35,808 bases of DNA. Source: Minisyncoccota bacterium. GTDB taxonomy: Bacteria > Patescibacteriota > Minisyncoccia > Phycocordibacterales > UBA5272. Of the stretch, positions 25,183 through 30,482 are shown in pieces. The position numbers were made by a program, and so were the translations under genes. Location: positions 1 to 35,808 of the forward strand of contig JAGOQU010000001.1 in assembly GCA_018063165.1 (NCBI GenBank), written 5' to 3'. A model generated the notes under the pieces. It saw only the letters and a list, made by a program, of their open reading frames with translations, was not told the origin of the DNA and did not search any database. Numbering within the stretch: the first letter of the stretch is position 1; every line of letters starts with the position of its first letter.

Positions 25183-26134
25183 TATGTCCCGTATTAGAGT
25201 CAACACCTATGCATCACTTAGCATCTCTTCTGGTGTCTTGTAATTGATTCCCATGTGTATTCTTTTGGTATTGTAATGGTGTAGATATGTTTCTAAATCT
25301 TTCTGAATGTGAATAGATAGATTATGTTTCTCTGGTTCTTCTTGTAATGTTCTATTGAATCGTTCAAGATGCCCGTTCTCATTTGGTGAGCGTGGGTGAT
25401 TATGCCTATGTTTAATCTTGCAGTGGTCCGTAAACCACTTTCCAAACTCAGGACCGTTATCAGTTTGTATGCATCTAATATTAAATTGAAAGTATGCCTG
25501 TACTCTCTTTAAAAAATGAAGAGTATTGTGTGTGTTTGCTTTCTTATACCATCTTGCATATCCATATCTAGAATACACATCTATTGCAGTATAGATGTAT
25601 GTTTTAATACCATCCTTGTCTATGAAGTGAACAGTATCAAATTCAACTAAATCTCCTTGCTTTGCAATATCAGGACGTAGTGGGTAAATCCTTTTCTTTT
25701 TCCATGGAGATCTCTTCTTAAGGCAAGAATATCGAGTAAGTGTTCGTTTAACTGTAGAAAGTGAAACTTCTACACCACGTTTCTTGAGAATGTGATACAC
25801 AACCTCAGAACATCGTTTTGTTTCTTCTCTTACACCAACGATCATTGCTTCAATCTCTTTAGAAGTTCTCCTTGGACTAGTCTTTGGTCTAGAACTTTTT
25901 GTAGGTATACCACTCTTGTTATGCCATACTTCGTTTTTTCTTTTACACCATCTGACGATTGTAGATTGATTGTATCCAAAATGCCTTGCAACTTCTCTGG
26001 TACTTTTACCATTAAGTACCATTCTTACTGCAAGAAGTCTTACTTTCCCAATATTTTCATTTGATGTATATGCCATGATCATACTCTAGCAGAAGGGTGA
26101 TGCAAAGGTATTGAACCATAACGTGTCCTTGACA
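25177..26134 (-). mobile_element. IS481-like insertion sequence, about 958 bp
   Basis: A single DDE transposase gene is flanked by imperfect terminal inverted repeats of about 38-41 bp. Both tips read TGTCAA inward, and both arms share the nearly identical inner block CAACACCTATGCATCAC / CAATACCTTTGCATCAC. The outer ATA bases also match, so the true ends could be 2 bp further out. I see no clear target-site duplication. The element looks intact. Its tips read TTGACA outward on both sides. Confidence 0.75.
25207..26076 (-). CDS. IS481-family-like DDE transposase
   Basis: The protein has 289 aa from ATG 26076 (ATG 26082 adds two residues). An N-terminal helix-turn-helix (STREVARHFGYNQSTIVRWCKR) is followed by a second HTH-like region and an RNase H-fold integrase core. 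The catalytic residues are Asp in VEFDTVH (near 147), Asp in QTDNGPEF (near 206) and Glu in NENGHLERFNRTL (near 238). The C-terminus YNTKRIHMGINYKTPEEML is the usual 'R-H-x-L...TP' end of rve transposases. All three acidic residues are present and the frame is open, so it is probably functional. It belongs to the insertion sequence at 25177-26134. Confidence 0.93.
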   Translation of the reverse strand: MAYTSNENIGKVRLLAVRMVLNGKSTREVARHFGYNQSTIVRWCKRKNEVWHNKSGIPTKSSRPKTSPRRTSKEIEAMIVGVREETKRCSEVVYHILKKRGVEVSLSTVKRTLTRYSCLKKRSPWKKKRIYPLRPDIAKQGDLVEFDTVHFIDKDGIKTYIYTAIDVYSRYGYARWYKKANTHNTLHFLKRVQAYFQFNIRCIQTDNGPEFGKWFTDHCKIKHRHNHPRSPNENGHLERFNRTLQEEPEKHNLSIHIQKDLETYLHHYNTKRIHMGINYKTPEEMLSDA

Positions 26135-26157
26135 TATACTATTTTAAATTATAGTAT
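26129..26157 (+). promoter_or_regulatory. Hybrid promoter at the right IS tip
   Basis: TTGACA (26129-26134), the last six bases of the insertion sequence, is separated by exactly 17 bp from TAGTAT (26152-26157) in the flanking DNA. It would drive the small gene at 26215 with a leader of about 50 nt. Confidence 0.65.
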
Positions 26158-26214
26158 AAAATACTACTTTAATATACGTTCTTTAGAAAATTATTTACCT
26201 TAGAAAGGGTGCAT

Positions 26215-26415
26215 ATGGAATATCCAAAAACACAATTGCTTAAAAAGGCAGAAAGTGTTTTGAGAAGATTTGGTATTTCTGATATTCCTCAGAGGATAGA
26301 TCAGACACCATATTTTGTGTCAAAATATGAAGATAGGTTTTTTTCAGAACTCTCGTCTTTTGTTTTTTATGGTAGAACCTATAAAGTAGGGGAGAAAGTT
26401 AAAGAGAAAGTCTAA
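26215..26415 (+). CDS. Small uncharacterised protein (66 aa)
   Basis: The protein starts MEYPKTQLLKKAESVLRRFG and ends KVGEKVKEKV. It is basic, without membrane segment or known motif. An AGAAAGGG Shine-Dalgarno lies about 6 nt before ATG 26215; a GTG at 26209 is in frame but too close to that site. It is followed by a good terminator. The gene lies between an insertion sequence and ribosomal protein S1 and may depend on the IS-derived promoter. Function unknown. Confidence 0.65.
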   Translation: MEYPKTQLLKKAESVLRRFGISDIPQRIDQTPYFVSKYEDRFFSELSSFVFYGRTYKVGEKVKEKV

Positions 26416-26441
26416 TATATATAATGCATTAAAAATGTATT

Positions 26442-26473
26442 AAAAAAGTGAAGTCGTAAGACTTCACTTTTTT
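26442..26473. terminator. Bidirectional terminator between the 66-aa gene and S1
   Basis: A perfect 14-bp stem (AAAAAAGTGAAGTC type) with loop GTAA has U-runs on both strands. It can end the small plus-strand gene and the minus-strand S1 gene. Confidence 0.93.
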
Positions 26474-26497
26474 GCATTCTATAAATAGAAAATAAAA

Positions 26498-27583
26498 TTA
26501 CTTTTCAGCTTTTTTGATATCTCCGTACGCAAGTGTCATTCTTTCGTCGTTTGCATCAAAGAGAGTAATAGAAAAGTTGTAACTCTTTCCAAGTGATAAT
26601 GCTGCACGAAGCTTTGTCTCATCACCGAAATCAGATACATGGACAAGTCCAGCAACACCTTCTTCGATAGATACAAGTGCTCCGTGTTTATTAAACTTAA
26701 TAACAACACCAGCAACTTCGTCTCCTTTTTTATATTTCTTTGAAGCTTCTTTCCATGGATTTGCTTTAAGAGCTTTTAATGAAAGAGAAATTTTACCATC
26801 TTTTATTTCGATGATCTTTGCTTTTACTTTTTCACCAACACGAGCATATGCTTTAGTGTCTTCTACAAGACCCCAATCAATCTCACTCTTGTGAACAAGT
26901 CCTTCAACACCATCTTCGAGTTTAATGAAAATACCAAATTCTACAACACCAGTAACAGTACCGTCTACCTCATCACCAACTAAGTGACTACCTGATGCCA
27001 TTTCTTTTGTTTCTTTTGTTCCACCATCTTTTTCTGAGAAGATAAGTTTACCTTCTTTTGGAATAGCAGAAATAATACTTACAGAAACACGCTTTCCGAT
27101 AAGTTTCTTGAGTTCGCGAAGTATTTTATCTTTATCTCCGTCTTCAATACGTGGATAGTTTTCTTCTTTAAGCTGTGATGCAGGAAGGAATCCTGACATA
27201 CCTTGCCATTCAATAATAAGACCACCCTTGTTAGCATCTTTAACAACAAGATCCATAACACGTTTTTCTTTGATGGCTTGTTCTGCATCGTTCCACATAA
27301 GCGCTTGACGAGCTTCCTTAAGAGAAAGTTCTACATAGCCTTCTGTGTTTTCACGGAGAACTATTTTTGCTGAAATAGTATCACCAATATTAATACGCTT
27401 GATAACATCACGTGCATTCATGAATTCGATACCATAAATGATACCTGTTCCTGAAACACCTAAATCAACATAAAGCGCTGCCTTTTCAATAGCAACGACG
27501 ATACCTTCTACGATGTCTTCTTCTTTAAATAATACTGCGTCAACTGCAAATGGTGCAATTGCTTGAGCTTCTGTTGTTGTCAT
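26498..27583 (-). CDS. rpsA: Ribosomal protein bS1 (four S1 domains)
   Basis: bS1 unfolds and delivers mRNA to the 30S subunit. The 361-aa protein has four S1/OB-fold repeats starting near residues 22, 105, 190 and 275. The third and fourth are the most canonical (GTVTGVVEFGIFIKLEDGVEGLVHKSEI and VVIKFNKHGALVSIEEGVAGLVHVSDF). The second is diverged, as in other bacterial S1 proteins. Four repeats place it with the short Gram-positive-like S1 forms rather than the six-domain form. ATG 27583 is used: the in-frame extension upstream would lie in the leader hairpin. No Shine-Dalgarno precedes it, and a GC-rich folded leader of about 115 nt does. Confidence 0.95.
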   Translation of the reverse strand: MTTTEAQAIAPFAVDAVLFKEEDIVEGIVVAIEKAALYVDLGVSGTGIIYGIEFMNARDVIKRINIGDTISAKIVLRENTEGYVELSLKEARQALMWNDAEQAIKEKRVMDLVVKDANKGGLIIEWQGMSGFLPASQLKEENYPRIEDGDKDKILRELKKLIGKRVSVSIISAIPKEGKLIFSEKDGGTKETKEMASGSHLVGDEVDGTVTGVVEFGIFIKLEDGVEGLVHKSEIDWGLVEDTKAYARVGEKVKAKIIEIKDGKISLSLKALKANPWKEASKKYKKGDEVAGVVIKFNKHGALVSIEEGVAGLVHVSDFGDETKLRAALSLGKSYNFSITLFDANDERMTLAYGDIKKAEK

Positions 27584-27589
27584 AATAAA

Positions 27590-27698
27590 AATAAATACCG
27601 CCCACAAAAGGCGGTTAACCCTTCGGTCTGGGCTCCGTCTTAATGTTAGCTACACTTGAGTCGGGGATTACGCCAGAACGTTTTTTCTTAATAGGAAT
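27590..27698 (-). promoter_or_regulatory. Structured 5' leader of rpsA
   Basis: The leader is distinctly more GC-rich than its surroundings. Read on the minus strand, its last part forms ACCGCC-TTTTGTG-GGCGGT followed by an AT-rich stretch that runs into the ATG, resembling a terminator or start-site hairpin. Just before it lie GGTTAACC and a GACC-GAAG-GGTT hairpin. In Escherichia coli the rpsA start region also lacks a good Shine-Dalgarno and uses hairpins for autoregulation. A similar role here is an inference. Confidence 0.5.
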
Positions 27699-27704
27699 AC
27701 ATAA

Positions 27705-27733
27705 ATACTACATCATTTTATTAAGAATAGCAA
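27705..27733 (-). promoter_or_regulatory. rpsA promoter
   Basis: On the minus strand TTGCTA (27733-27728) and TAGTAT (27710-27705) are 17 bp apart. Transcription would begin near 27698, giving the leader of about 115 nt. Confidence 0.65.
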
Positions 27734-27760
27734 TATTTCCTATGTTGCTATAAAAATAAA

Positions 27761-27788
27761 AAAACCACCAATAAAAATTGGTGGTTTT
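27761..27788 (-). terminator. Terminator of the 76-aa repeat protein gene
   Basis: A 12-bp perfect stem (AACCACCAAT type) with loop AAAA lies 16 bp past the stop of the minus-strand gene and is followed by a long U-rich stretch on that strand. Confidence 0.92.
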
Positions 27789-27804
27789 TGAAAACAACAT
27801 AATG

Positions 27805-28035
27805 TTATTTCCATTTTTGTAGCATCGATTTTCTCTGAAGAATTTGAGCAGCTTGCTTATTTCTCTCCTGAATCATTTTTAAGCGAGCAACTTCCGCTAT
27901 CTCATCTTCTTCGGTCCTTTCATAGTTCTTTTGAATCATTTTTAAGCGAGCAACTTCCGCTATCTCATCTTCTTCGGTCCTTTCATAGTTCTTTGAATGA
28001 ACTATTTCTGCTAATGCCGTTGAAAATTTACCCAT
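27805..28035 (-). CDS. Small charged protein with a perfect internal duplication (76 aa)
   Basis: The protein starts MGKFSTALAEIVHSK, then carries two identical 21-residue units (each containing NYERTEEDEIAEVARLKMIQ), then ERNKQAAQILQRKSMLQKWK. It should be almost wholly helical and highly charged, perhaps a coiled coil. Function unknown. GAAAGGA lies 7 nt before ATG 28035, a strong Shine-Dalgarno. It has its own promoter with a palindrome over the -10 and its own terminator, so it is an independently controlled gene. Confidence 0.75.
   Translation of the reverse strand: MGKFSTALAEIVHSKNYERTEEDEIAEVARLKMIQKNYERTEEDEIAEVARLKMIQERNKQAAQILQRKSMLQKWK
27869..27994 (-). repeat. 63-bp tandem duplication, two copies
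   Basis: Copy 1 (27869-27931) and copy 2 (27932-27994) match at essentially every base and keep the reading frame (21 codons). The lack of synonymous change means the duplication is very recent or is actively homogenised. Confidence 0.93.
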
Positions 28036-28098
28036 GATGTGTCCTTTCAATGTTTACACAAAAGAACATATTTCTAACGTGTATGTAGAGTGTATTTC

Positions 28099-28141
28099 TC
28101 TACAATATATATACAGTATATCTATTGTAGACATATGTCAA
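28099..28141 (-). promoter_or_regulatory. Promoter with operator-like palindrome
   Basis: On the minus strand TTGACA (28141-28136) and TATACT (28120-28115) are 15 bp apart. The inverted repeat TCTACAATA / TATTGTAGA (28099-28107 and 28123-28131, perfect 9-bp arms, 15-bp centre) spans the -10 and the likely start site. This is the classic position for a dimeric repressor. No regulator gene is adjacent. Confidence 0.6.
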
Positions 28142-28234
28142 TATTTGTGCTGTTGATAACTAAAAAAATTTTTATTGTATAAGTGTTTTTTGTAATATTG
28201 TTTTGTTATATAAAAATAAATAAAAAAAATAAAA

Positions 28235-28258
28235 ACCGCATGTCTTACGACTTGCGGT
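28235..28258 (-). terminator. Terminator of the 108-aa/63-aa gene pair
   Basis: A 10-bp stem with one mismatch (ACCGCATGTC / GACTTGCGGT) and loop TTAC lies 13 bp past the stop of the 63-aa gene. It is followed on the minus strand by a long U-rich tract. Confidence 0.88.
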
Positions 28259-28271
28259 GTTTTTTTGTGAA

Positions 28272-28463
28272 TTACGCAACTGCGCGCGACTGTTGCACTT
28301 GGTTGGTGCGATAACGTTGTGCACGTTTACACCCCAAGATATCAACGATGTACATTTTCACAGGATTTTTTTTAAGATCCTGTGTGCCACGCCTGTTTTC
28401 GTTTCCTTTGAAGAAACTGGCTAGCATGCCAGATTCCTCATCAGAAACTTCGTACTTTCCCAT
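28272..28463 (-). CDS. Small uncharacterised protein (63 aa)
   Basis: The protein starts MGKYEVSDEESGMLASFFKG, is basic in its second half (GCKRAQRYRTNQ) and ends QSRAVA. No known motif was recognised. GGAG lies about 7 nt before ATG 28463. It follows the 108-aa gene by 11 bp on the same transcript and shares its higher GC content, unlike the AT-rich neighbours. The MGK start recalls the 76-aa gene next door (MGKFS). Function unknown. Confidence 0.68.
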   Translation of the reverse strand: MGKYEVSDEESGMLASFFKGNENRRGTQDLKKNPVKMYIVDILGCKRAQRYRTNQVQQSRAVA

Positions 28464-28474
28464 CTTTTACTCCT

Positions 28475-28801
28475 TTAAAGGATTGTAAAGAGTTTACGGA
28501 TTGTTGTCCGAGCAGGTTTCTTACCTTTCGGTTTCCGTCCTGCATTCCGCCGAGGCTTAATGTAGTAACCTTGCTCTTCGTGCGACAGCGGTTTTTCAAA
28601 ACGCTTTTTGCACGAACCGTGCTTAGAATGTTCTCCACAGGTTAAAGGAACAACACGTTTCTTTGCCGGTGTTGACGGCATAGAGGTAGTCACATTCCCC
28701 GCTTTACCTGTGATCAGGTTTTTGAGCCCCGAAGTCAGGGGCATTTTCATCGGGTTGAAAGTAATTTTTAACCCATGAACAGTAATCATCGAAACTAGCA
28801 T
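28475..28801 (-). CDS. Small basic uncharacterised protein with a Cys/His cluster (108 aa)
   Basis: The protein begins MLVSMITVHGLKITFNP. A CGEHSKHGSC cluster (near residues 55-64) could bind a metal but matches no finger family I know. The C-terminus is Arg/Lys-rich (RRNAGRKPKGKKPARTTIRK), fitting nucleic-acid binding. AAAGGA lies 6 nt before ATG 28801, and a strong promoter lies upstream. Base composition is clearly richer in GC than the surrounding genes, a possible sign of transfer. Another frame across 28441-28638 is a shadow of this gene. Confidence 0.65.
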   Translation of the reverse strand: MLVSMITVHGLKITFNPMKMPLTSGLKNLITGKAGNVTTSMPSTPAKKRVVPLTCGEHSKHGSCKKRFEKPLSHEEQGYYIKPRRNAGRKPKGKKPARTTIRKLFTIL

Positions 28802-28868
28802 TCTCTTTCCTTTAAAATGGACTCATTAAAATCCTATAAGAAACGTGTGTCTCTTGAGGGCTGTTATA

Positions 28869-28896
28869 AGTATACACTATTTAAGCAATTTGTCAA
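28869..28896 (-). promoter_or_regulatory. Promoter of the 108-aa/63-aa gene pair
   Basis: On the minus strand TTGACA (28896-28891) and TATACT (28874-28869) are 16 bp apart, close to consensus. The leader is about 60 nt and ends in an AAAGGA ribosome site. Confidence 0.75.
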
Positions 28897-29231
28897 GTAT
28901 AACTCTTTACTTTTTATAAAAAAGTAGTATAAAAGCTTTTAAATATAACTAGTTTGTATTATTATTCTTTAATTTGTATTTCAAAATAGTAAGGATTTTT
29001 CACAAGAACTAACTATCGGAGGCTGCGATTAGTAAATCGTATCGGGAGATAAAAAGCCGATAGTGAGGCAACTTTTTAGTAAAAAAGTATGCCGTTTAGT
29101 TTGGTAAAAAATCAAAAGAAAACAATACATTTACTAAAACTTTCAGATTGGTAGATGTGTTCATCCTAAATCTTAAGGAAAACGAGTTATCCCTTTTTCT
29201 AAAAAAGCAACTTTATGGTACTATAGAGAAC
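28897..29231. other. Gene-free region upstream of the MBL-fold gene
   Basis: I see no convincing gene here. The first part (28897-29000) is AT-rich and includes a TACTTTTT-ATA-AAAAAGTA hairpin (28908-28926). The second contains the structured element at 29012-29093. The rest, up to ATG 29232, contains a short open frame continuous with the MBL-fold gene that lacks coding character. TACTAT at about 29219-29224 lies 7 bp before ATG 29232 and may be its -10 box. Confidence 0.5.
29012..29093 (+). ncRNA. Candidate structured RNA or cis-regulatory element
   Basis: An outer stem ACTATCGG/CCGATAGT (29012-29019 with 29057-29064) encloses an inner hairpin TGCGATT-AGTA-AATCGTA (29024-29041). A second hairpin follows at once, GGCAACTTTTT-AGTA-AAAAAGT-A-TGCC (29067-29093). 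The two hairpins share the same AGTA tetraloop. Unpaired purine-rich segments (GGAGAT, GGAGG) lie between stems. It matches no RNA family I can name, and the strand is a guess. It lies about 140 bp before ATG 29232. Confidence 0.4.
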
Positions 29232-29867
29232 ATGATAATTACACACTTTGGACGACAACATTTTAAGGTGACTGTGGGCGATTTAACTATAGCAATTAAT
29301 CCTGTTTCAAAAGAGGGGAAAGGAAAAGTTACAAAATATGGTGCTGATATAACACTCATCACAACGAATCATCCTGATTACAATGGTGCTGAACAAACAG
29401 AGCATGGTGACAAAGTGCCGTTTGTGATTCGTGGTGCAGGGGAGTATGAAGTGAGAGACATTTTTATTAAAGGATTTGGAACTGTTACAAAACTTCATGA
29501 AGGTAAAAAAGAAAAAGAATATCAAAACACAAGTTATGTGCTTACAGTAGATAATATACGTGTTACCTTTTTAGGAGCGCTATCACAAGCACTTTCGCCA
29601 GAACATAAAGAAATAATTGACGAAACAGATATCCTTTTTATACCAGTTGGTGAAGATGGTTTTCTTCTTAATGCCTATGACGCACAAAAACTTGCAGTGT
29701 CGCTTGAGCCAAAACTTGTTATTCCTATAGACTATAATGAACAATCACTACCTATATTCCTCAAAGAAGCTGGCGCAGAAAAAGTTGAGCCGGTAGAAAA
29801 ACTAACTATTAAGAAAAAAGATATTGAAGGAAAGCTAGGTGAGGTTGTGCTTTTCCATGAGATGTAG
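29232..29867 (+). CDS. Degenerate UlaG-like metallo-beta-lactamase-fold protein
   Basis: This 211-aa protein follows the UlaG-like plan: MIITHFGRQHFKVTVGDLTIAINP, the loop ADITLITTNHPDYNG, GAGEYEV, then DILFIPVGEDG and EPKLVIPIDY. In active relatives the loop reads SHDHPDHN. Here TNHPDYN (residues 45-51) keeps one His and the Asp but loses two His, and the final His position is Asp (PIDY). The active metal centre is therefore probably lost, leaving a structural or binding role. ATG 29232 begins at the conserved N-terminus; an in-frame extension to 29148 is not supported. No clear Shine-Dalgarno is present. Confidence 0.85.
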   Translation: MIITHFGRQHFKVTVGDLTIAINPVSKEGKGKVTKYGADITLITTNHPDYNGAEQTEHGDKVPFVIRGAGEYEVRDIFIKGFGTVTKLHEGKKEKEYQNTSYVLTVDNIRVTFLGALSQALSPEHKEIIDETDILFIPVGEDGFLLNAYDAQKLAVSLEPKLVIPIDYNEQSLPIFLKEAGAEKVEPVEKLTIKKKDIEGKLGEVVLFHEM

Positions 29868-29886
29868 CATGAATAGACATTAGTTA

Positions 29887-29994
29887 TTAGCTGATAGTAA
29901 TTAGCTTTGAATACAAATAACAAATACAAAAGACGACAGCGAAGCTGTCGTCATTTGTATTTTATGTTGTATGTAACTAACGACTATCAGCTAA
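29887..29994. repeat. Nested palindromic intergenic element with terminator core
   Basis: Outer arms TTAGCTGATAGT / ACTATCAGCTAA (29887-29898 and 29983-29994) are perfect. Inside, AATACAAA / TTTGTATT arms flank a GC-rich hairpin GACGACAGC-GAA-GCTGTCGTC (29932-29952) followed by T-rich sequence. The core can terminate the MBL-fold gene. The outer arms go beyond what a terminator needs and resemble REP or MITE-like palindromes. Confidence 0.75.
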
Positions 29995-30007
29995 GAGCTA
30001 AAAGCTG

Positions 30008-30013
30008 TATAAT
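30008..30013 (+). promoter_or_regulatory. -10 element of the 114-aa membrane protein gene
   Basis: TATAAT ends 7 bp before ATG 30021, which predicts a leaderless mRNA. It begins 14 bp after the outer arm of the palindromic element. Confidence 0.6.
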
Positions 30014-30020
30014 AGTCTTT

Positions 30021-30365
30021 ATGAAGCGTCATCTCAAAAAGTATACGAGTATCACTAACTATATTGAGTTCATTAGAAGACAACCTAGCCATGTTCAGCA
30101 TGTATACGGTGTTGTTTTTGCTGGAACTATTACTTCTTTGATTGCATTTTTTATTTTATATATTGATTATGGTTTTTGGCATGAAAGATATATTAATGAC
30201 GATATAGTAAAAATAGCAAATGAAGAAGAACAGGTAAAACTTGAATCTCCTACTAAAATGTTCGGTAGTTTTCTAGAAGAAGCAGGTGAAAGATTTAAGG
30301 AAATTAAAATACCAAATAAAGCACTCCTTGAAGGAAAGGAGTCGTATTCTCAAGAAAATCAATAG
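30021..30365 (+). CDS. Small single-span membrane protein (114 aa)
   Basis: A basic N-terminus (MKRHLKKYTS, IEFIRRQPSHVQH) is followed by one hydrophobic helix (VYGVVFAGTITSLIAFFILYI, about residues 28-48). The outer part then turns acidic and helical (ANEEEQVKLE, FLEEAGERFKEIK). By the positive-inside rule the C-terminus faces outward. I do not recognise a family. ATG 30021 is set by the TATAAT box 7 bp upstream; the frame is open further upstream but crosses the palindromic element. It lies before gyrA with its own promoter. Confidence 0.72.
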   Translation: MKRHLKKYTSITNYIEFIRRQPSHVQHVYGVVFAGTITSLIAFFILYIDYGFWHERYINDDIVKIANEEEQVKLESPTKMFGSFLEEAGERFKEIKIPNKALLEGKESYSQENQ

Positions 30366-30427
30366 TTTTTTATTTTGTATAATAAAAAAATTATACTATT
30401 TAGTTTTATATATCTTTCATAATAGTA

Positions 30428-30457
30428 TTGGCTAAATGTCCTTTTTCTTGCTATACT
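30428..30457 (+). promoter_or_regulatory. gyrA promoter
   Basis: TTGGCT (30428-30433) and TATACT (30452-30457) are 18 bp apart, giving a leader of about 18 nt. A second hexamer TATAAT lies near 30465 and could give an even shorter leader. There is no Shine-Dalgarno before ATG 30483. Confidence 0.65.
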
Positions 30458-30482
30458 TTTATGATTATAATTACACATTTCT

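Larger units (their letters stand above)
28036..28271. other. Intergenic region with promoter, palindrome and terminator
   Basis: There is no coding frame. On the minus strand it contains the promoter and palindrome of the 76-aa gene (28099-28141). An AT-rich stretch follows at 28142-28234, then the terminator of the upstream two-gene unit (28235-28258). Confidence 0.6.

Noticed and set aside
27597-27698. GC-rich stretch as tRNA, tmRNA or SRP RNA
   Set aside because: No acceptor/T-arm pairing, no tmRNA 3' end and no SRP core sequence; it fits better as a leader of the minus-strand rpsA.
27869-27994. Repeat array as a CRISPR
   Set aside because: Two adjacent copies without spacers, in frame within a small gene; no cas genes nearby.
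28441-28638. Extra 65-aa frame on the minus strand
   Set aside because: It overlaps the 108-aa gene and the start of the 63-aa gene in another frame, without its own ribosome site.
29012-29093. Structured element as a tRNA, RNase P RNA or integron attC site
   Set aside because: There is no cloverleaf, none of the conserved RNase P blocks and no paired core sites of the attC type.
29148-29231. N-terminal extension of the MBL-fold protein
   Set aside because: The family's conserved start (MIITHFGRQ) begins at 29232, and a -10-like hexamer lies just upstream of it.
29907-30020. N-terminal extension of the 114-aa membrane protein
   Set aside because: The open frame runs through the palindromic element and the TATAAT box and lacks coding character.
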